Below, piece after piece: positions 59,159-64,000 of a stretch of DNA of 64,000 bases (the first letter of the stretch is position 1; each line of letters opens with the position of its first letter). The translations under genes were made by a program, and so were the position numbers. The stretch is taken from assembly GCA_010645155.1 (NCBI GenBank), contig CM021317.1, positions 7,049,134 through 7,113,133 of the forward strand, read 5' to 3'. The stretch comes from Tigriopus japonicus (taxonomy: Eukaryota > Arthropoda > Copepoda > Harpacticoida > Harpacticidae). A model generated the notes under the pieces. That model worked only from the letters and a program-made list of their open reading frames with translations. It was not told the DNA's origin and did no database searches.

Positions 59159-59661
59159 TGCTTTAGCAATTACGAAGAATTGCTACATATTGGGGCCATT
59201 TCTTTTGACATGGCAAACGCATTACATAAATCTGCGGTCATTTTTGTTGATTGTGGACGTTACCGGGTGAAAATTGAACTCCAAAGCTGGAAAAATATGA
59301 ATTTCAGAGGAATGCAACATTTTTATCATCTTCAAGAGAATATTCTCAAAAGGGAGTGTTTAGGGTGTCAGATTCATCCAACTTCACATAAGTTTAGTTA
59401 GCATTGTAGGATGAAACATACAAAACTTTTAACGTCTGAACATGCAATGACCAGACATATTCGAATTTTCTTGATATTTAATTTGGGAATTCAAATCCTT
59501 TTTGGTTAATTAGTAGTGGTTTTCGTTGTTGCAACTCATTTTGATCTTTTTTCAAGAGGTACAATGAGCTACTGTGGTTAATGGGGTTTTATGCTTACCC
59601 GAATCAAGAATCAAGCTTTGTGTTTTTATCACTTAGTGATTTTTTTTCAAACTATTGTGGG
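59159..59661. other. Non-coding stretch
   Basis: Nothing supportable beyond short frames; possibly more decayed retrotransposon sequence. Confidence 0.4.
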
Positions 59662-59832
59662 TTTGGCCATAGATTTCTTGACACTGGATGGCGGACGACC
59701 GCTTGGTTGGTTGGAAAAACAGTACAATAAACCGGTCTGTGATCAATTCCCAGGAGACTGTTCAATGTACTAGTTTACCAACCAAGCGGTCGGTCGTATG
59801 ACATCCAGTAGTCAAGATATCTATGGTTTGGC
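59662..59832. repeat. Foldback with ~50-bp arms
   Basis: The left arm (59662 to about 59710: TTTGGCCATAGAT, then CTTGACACTGGATG, then GACCGCTTGGTTGG) is mirrored by the right arm (59778-59832) with a few mismatches around a loop of about 65 bp. It could be a small foldback element or a hairpin-RNA locus. Confidence 0.65.
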
Positions 59833-60288
59833 ACTTTTCAAACCTTGGCACTTCGATATGATCGGGTTGTATCCATTCCCACATCCAACTGTCTCTTATT
59901 TATTACTCAATGGATTAATACTTGTTATCGACCACCTTCTCCTTTTATGAAACTTCCTCCAAGCCCATGGAGGTCAAGTCAAATTTTTTATTGACCTACA
60001 ACTCACTTCATTTCCCAGAAAACATTTTATTGACCTCCCACTCAAAGAATTCGCTTCAGATACATCACGCACAGCCAAGGAGGACGGCATTATGTGGAGT
60101 GGGATCAAGCGAGGGGGCGTTACTGCGTTGGTGTGAATTTTCCTGCGGGACAGCCTGGAGTTAATGAAGAAATCTAATACAATTCGGATTAATGTCGTTT
60201 TATTGACATAAGTCATAAGCCAAAAGTGCAACAGGATTCAATGAGCAATCATTTGATGCCCAATTGATGTCTCTTGAAGAATTGAAAT

Positions 60289-60684
60289 TGTGTTGTTTTA
60301 TTGGTTTAGTCAAATATCTTCAAACTTCTGATCTACTGACTTGCTTTGTGATAGTGATTGTCCATCTTTTGTTGAAAGCAACATTGTTTTTATCATTGGG
60401 ATAGCTCTAAGACATTCTTCCCTTTGTACAATGATATGAATGTTCTTCTCTGTCTTTTTGTTTTTTGCACTTAATTGGGGTTCTAAAGCCAAAAGAAGAC
60501 TGCAAAATGTTGAAAAAACATACAAAGAAGAAATTTTTAGTATTCTACGAAGAGAAAAATGCCCTTAAACAACCCCAATGATAAAAACCATGTTGCTTTC
60601 AACAAAAGGTGGAGAATCACTATCAAAGCAAGTCAGTAGATCAGGAGTTTGAATATATTTGACTTAACACAATGAAACAACACA
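60289..60684. mobile_element. Foldback/MITE with ~110-bp inverted repeats
   Basis: The left end starts TGTGTTGTTTTATTGG and the right end is its mirror (CAATGAAACAACACA). The arms continue through CTGATCTACTGACTTGCTTTG and GTTGAAAGCAACAT with few differences. The unique centre is about 160 bp. No clean target-site duplication was seen. The short open frame at 60,310-60,525 lies inside and is not a gene. Confidence 0.75.
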
Positions 60685-60879
60685 GTTTGTTGTTCAAACT
60701 TCCATAGAATCCATGAAACTAGCAGAAGGTTTAAAAACCCGGAAACAACTGGCAAGGGTTGCGTGATTATTTGGTTTCCACTAACCCATTTAAGAATAGT
60801 TTGGAACAATTTGGAAAACATTCCATTTTAGGATTTTTTGTACGATATCGTTGCCAAAACAGTTGCTTTCTAGCGAATT

Positions 60880-61644
60880 CTTTCCATTCCCAGATTCCAG
60901 ATTTCCCTTCGGATGACTTTACATACCAAGGTCGAGTGAAAGTTATCCCCAAGTATCATGAGTCATGACTCTTCCAAAGGCAAAGGTCACACGATGATTT
61001 GGATCACCAACATAATTGAGGAGCTCAATTCATTACATCGACAAAACTGATCAACTGGATGGTACAGATTACGCACTGACCAAAATATACGAAGATACAC
61101 AAACGCCTTCATGAATATAAAAAATAAGCCTGTCTTGGTGCTTGGATCCCAAATGCCATGGTTGGAAGCCATAACCATGGTGGCTGGAGCCAAACATATC
61201 ACCACTTTGGAGTATATTCCAATCGAATCTCAACACCCGCAACTCACAACAATTTTCCGCAAAGATTTCGCAGACAAGTTCCGAAATGGTACCCTTGGTC
61301 AATTTGACGCTGTCTTTAGCTTCTTTTTCGTGGAACATAGTGGTCTTGGGCGCTATGGAAACGGATAAACCCCTTTTAGAGACCTCTTTGCATTGGCGAG
61401 GGTGTGGTTTGCTTTAAAAGATGGCGAAATGGTCCTGATTGATGTTCCAACTGAACATGATATTATTAAGTTCAACGAGGCCAGAATTTATGGACCCCTT
61501 CTCTACTCTCATCTTTTTGCCAATTTCGAGCAGATTTATACTCTAACCAATGTGTCATTCTAGAATCCAAGTTCCATTGGTTCCTATCAGTCCTTTAGCA
61601 TTCTGCGGAAGAACATGACGCTGTTCAAAGATTCATGGAACTAA
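60880..61644 (+). pseudogene. DUF268-like SAM-methyltransferase pseudogene
   Basis: From ATG 61111 a single frame of 177 codons reads VLVLGSQMPWLEAITMVAGA, then HITTLEYIPI, then FDAVFSFFFVEHSGLGRYG, then VWFALKDGEMVLIDVP and ARIYGPLLYSHLF. I recognise this as the DUF268 family of methyltransferase-like proteins. The frame carries internal stops at 61366-61368 (TAA) and 61561-61563 (TAG), and ends at 61642-61644. Upstream in the same frame IWITNIIEELNSLHRQN runs into TGA at 61048. A shift near 60,965 would join it to a preceding open frame (VKVIPKYHES). No frameshift is seen within the conserved core, so the gene died recently, or the stops are errors. The left limit is approximate. Confidence 0.72.
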
Positions 61645-62384
61645 GTAACTAAATCACCGTGGACATAAAACTGGATTGTTACTGATTGAAAGATCACGAC
61701 ACGTTTCTCTTTTTTTAACCATGCTTTTTGGAGTTAACGTATAAATTGTAAAAAATAAGACACAAGATAAAAAGGTAAGTCAAGGGAAAGAGATGGTTAT
61801 CTGTTTGAAAAAAACATGGTTTTTTTTTAATATTTAGAATCTTTCAAGACAATTAATACAACATCTGCTTATTTGTTGTGAGCTTGCCAAGGTAGTATAG
61901 AAAAGGATTGGTAATCTTGGTCTAATGCTAATTTTGTTCAAAACTATCAAATAATTTATTTTCTTTGTATTATTTCTGTTATTATCTTTGCTCAGATTTA
62001 AGTGGCGCACCCGGTAAAAGATTTCAGAAATTGACGAACTGAAACTGGTGTTCTTCATACTACGTACAGAAGGGGGTTTGTCGAGCTCAAAGATATGCAG
62101 TAGGTAGTACGCATTCAAAGGGCAAAGAAGTCAATGAGTACGACGTGAACCATCCCCATTGTATTACGTCACATAACTTCCTCTCCACAGGACCCAAAAA
62201 CTTGTTTTAGTGGGCTCATCTTGGAGGAAAACTAACAAGTGCATTTTTCTGATGTTCTCTCCTTCACACAAGTTTTAGCAACGATCATTCGGGATTTCAC
62301 TCTAATCCGGTAAGTTCGTAAAAAGTAACCCTATCTTCACATAGTTCAAAGGAAATCAGAATTCGTTCGTGATAGATAATTATC
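61645..62384. other. Upstream region of the aldo-keto reductase gene
   Basis: Intergenic. A strong 5' splice site (AATCCG|GTAAGT) at 62309/62310 suggests a 5' UTR exon for the reductase, but the only nearby acceptors leave an intron under 60 bp, so the splicing is uncertain. Otherwise it is featureless. Confidence 0.45.
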
Positions 62385-63767
62385 ATGGAGGAAAGGACCA
62401 TTCGTCTCCGAAATGGAGCACAAATGCCCAGGATCGGTCTTGGTACTTGGAAGTCCCCTCCAGAGCAAACCAAGCAAGCCGTGCAAACAGCAATTCGAGC
62501 GGGTTATAGATTGATTGATTGCGCCAATGATTACGATAATGAACATGTCATTGGAGAAGCTCTCAAGGAGCTCTTCGACAAGGGCGAAATCAAGCGTGAA
62601 GAGCTCTTTATCCAAGCCAAACTATGGAACTCCAATCATCGACCCGAGCATGTTCGGCAGGATTTGGAAGCGACCTTGAAGGATCTCCAAGTGGACTATG
62701 TGGATTCATATGTGATCCATTGGCCCATGGCTGTGCCAAGCACCGGGAAAAAGGTGGCTATTCGTCCAGATGGGTGCTATCCAGCACATCATTCTCAAGG
62801 GACTTTGTTTCCTCTCGATGATGAAGGGTATTACGCCTCCGACAATGAGTCCCATTTTATCGAGACTTGGTACGCAATGGAAGATCTGGTAGATGAGGGT
62901 CTCACTAAATCCATTGGGTTGTCCAATTTCAACATGAAACAAGTTAGAGAGGTTCTGGAGAAGGCTAAGAAGCACTTGCCAAGTGTGGTCCAAAATGAGA
63001 GTCATCCCTACCTTCAGGAGAGAGACTTCCGAGACTTTTGCCGCATCAACGGAATTGCCTTCCAGGTATTTATCGGTTTATATGTTCACACCTTGAATGC
63101 TCTGTAAACTTGGCTGCTTATATTATTAGGCCTACAGTGCCCTGGGATCTTCAGATAGACCTTGGCGACAAACAGGATCAATTACTTCTGGAGCCCCAAG
63201 TACTGGCCATGAAGTCTTGGACCATCCAATTTTGAAAGATATTGCCCAACGATTGGGTAGATCTGTGGCCCATGTCGTCTTGAGATGGCATCTACAGATT
63301 GGGGGTGCAGCTGTTTGTAAATCGGTCACACCCTCGCGAATTCAGGATAACATCAAGTAAGTTCAAGTAATTTTCCGAACGGTAATTTCTTTTGCCTCTC
63401 TTGCTGAAAGTTGAAACTCTTTTTGCGAGCCCCATGATTTTTTTCTTGTTTGAGGTGGTTCAAACCAAAGCACTATTTCAGTGCACTTGTTTAAACTAGA
63501 TCTCCCTCACGACTCTCCATACAAAGTATGGAAAATTACCTCCATATGAAGTTACATGGATTAACAGATTCATGGTCGTTTTATAGGCTTTGGGATTTTA
63601 CCTTGGCTCCTGAGGACATGGATCAGATCTCCAACCTCAACGTAGGGTGGCGCCATCTACTTTGGGCCGAGACTTCCATGCACAACGACTATCCCTTCAA
63701 GGATTGGCTTCCATCGGATTACAAGCTTGAGAAACCAGGGGCTGGCTCAACGGCTGGGGCTAAATAA
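62385..63767 (+). CDS. Aldo-keto reductase (362 aa)
   Basis: Three exons fit in phase: 62385-63065, 63130-63356 and 63587-63767. The enzyme should reduce aldehydes or ketones with NADPH in the cytosol as a TIM barrel. Asp45, Tyr50, Lys79 and His112 stand in the conserved contexts LIDCAND-Y, FIQAKLW and VIHWP, the catalytic tetrad. QNESHPYLQ and AYSALGSSDRPW match the later barrel strands, and CKSVTPSRIQDN the cofactor phosphate site. At 362 aa it is longer than the usual 310-330. The extra residues sit after the HWP motif (about 115-160: a PDGCYPAHH-type loop) and at the C-terminus (ending GAGSTAGAK). It looks intact. It is closest in feel to the AKR1A1-type aldehyde reductases, but the substrate cannot be told from sequence. 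Confidence 0.92.
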
Positions 63768-63792
63768 TAATATGAGGGAGGGTCTTGTCAAA

Positions 63793-63798
63793 AATAAA
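63793..63798 (+). terminator. Poly-A signal AATAAA
   Basis: AATAAA 26 bases after the reductase stop codon; it implies a very short 3' UTR that ends before the palindromic element at 63844. Confidence 0.65.
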
Positions 63799-63843
63799 CA
63801 AGTTTTGACATGCAATGTTTTGTTGACTTTTGTAAGAACTCAG

Positions 63844-63941
63844 AGGCTAGTTTTTTAAGACGCAAAGATCGATCTTAAGATCGTACTTTAGTACTGTAAG
63901 TTCGATCTTGAGATCGATCTTTGCGCTTAAAAAACTAGCCT
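63844..63941. mobile_element. 98-bp palindromic element, copy 2
   Basis: Same length and layout as copy 1 at 46648-46745: AGGCTAGTTTTTTA at one end, its mirror at the other, GATCGATCT arms and a central AGTACT. It is flanked by CAG on both sides (63841-63843 and 63942-63944). The two copies differ at only a few positions. It lies just past the reductase poly-A signal. Confidence 0.85.
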
Positions 63942-64000
63942 CAGTTCTGTTTGTTGAAGGTTGTAAACTTTAGGGTAAAAAGTTTAAAGACTGTTGGCTT

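Overview
This window looks like an animal nuclear genome, most likely an arthropod and possibly a crustacean such as a copepod. The evidence is split genes with GT-AG introns (many of 58-82 bp, others up to several kb), AATAAA poly-A signals, TATA/initiator-type promoter elements, and dense short non-autonomous DNA transposons. It also holds an internally deleted Tc1/mariner-type element and a decayed non-LTR retrotransposon. Nothing bacterial or viral is seen. There is one assembly gap (412 N). The species-level guess is inference only.

Layout. Bases 1-16,000 hold no gene I can defend: AT-rich intergenic or intronic DNA, one nested pair of transposons (9.0-9.8 kb) and the N gap. A two-exon gene for a 74-residue acidic secreted peptide sits on the minus strand at 17.5-17.8 kb. 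Three further short transposons follow (18.2, 22.1 and 22.9 kb). A GT49 (B4GAT1/LARGE-type) glycosyltransferase runs on the minus strand from 33.3 to 24.9 kb. Its last coding exon lies across a 6.8-kb intron filled with repeats: a 340-bp foldback, a duplicated block, a tRNA-like fragment, A-rich repeats and a 13-bp minisatellite.

Bases 36-48.5 kb are the coding core. It has a seven-exon gene for an 856-aa proline-rich and coiled-coil protein, then a single-exon gene for a 1518-aa very acidic Ser-rich protein, both on the plus strand. A convergent three-exon minus-strand gene encodes a 486-aa basic, disordered protein. The first two are probably cytoskeletal or scaffold proteins; I recognise none of the three with certainty.

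Bases 48.5-60.7 kb are again gene-poor and transposon-rich: a mariner deletion derivative, two long-TIR hAT-like elements, foldbacks, palindromes and a LINE reverse-transcriptase relic. Next is a DUF268-like methyltransferase pseudogene (60.9-61.6 kb), then an intact three-exon aldo-keto reductase (62.4-63.8 kb). A 98-bp palindromic element follows; an equal-length copy lies in the big intron of the 486-aa gene.

The genes do not form an obvious pathway. The strongest unexpected results are the reassembly of the GT49 gene across its long intron by exact reading-phase match, several transposon families whose target-site duplications can be read directly, one nested insertion that dates two families relative to each other, and the three large unrecognised proteins.
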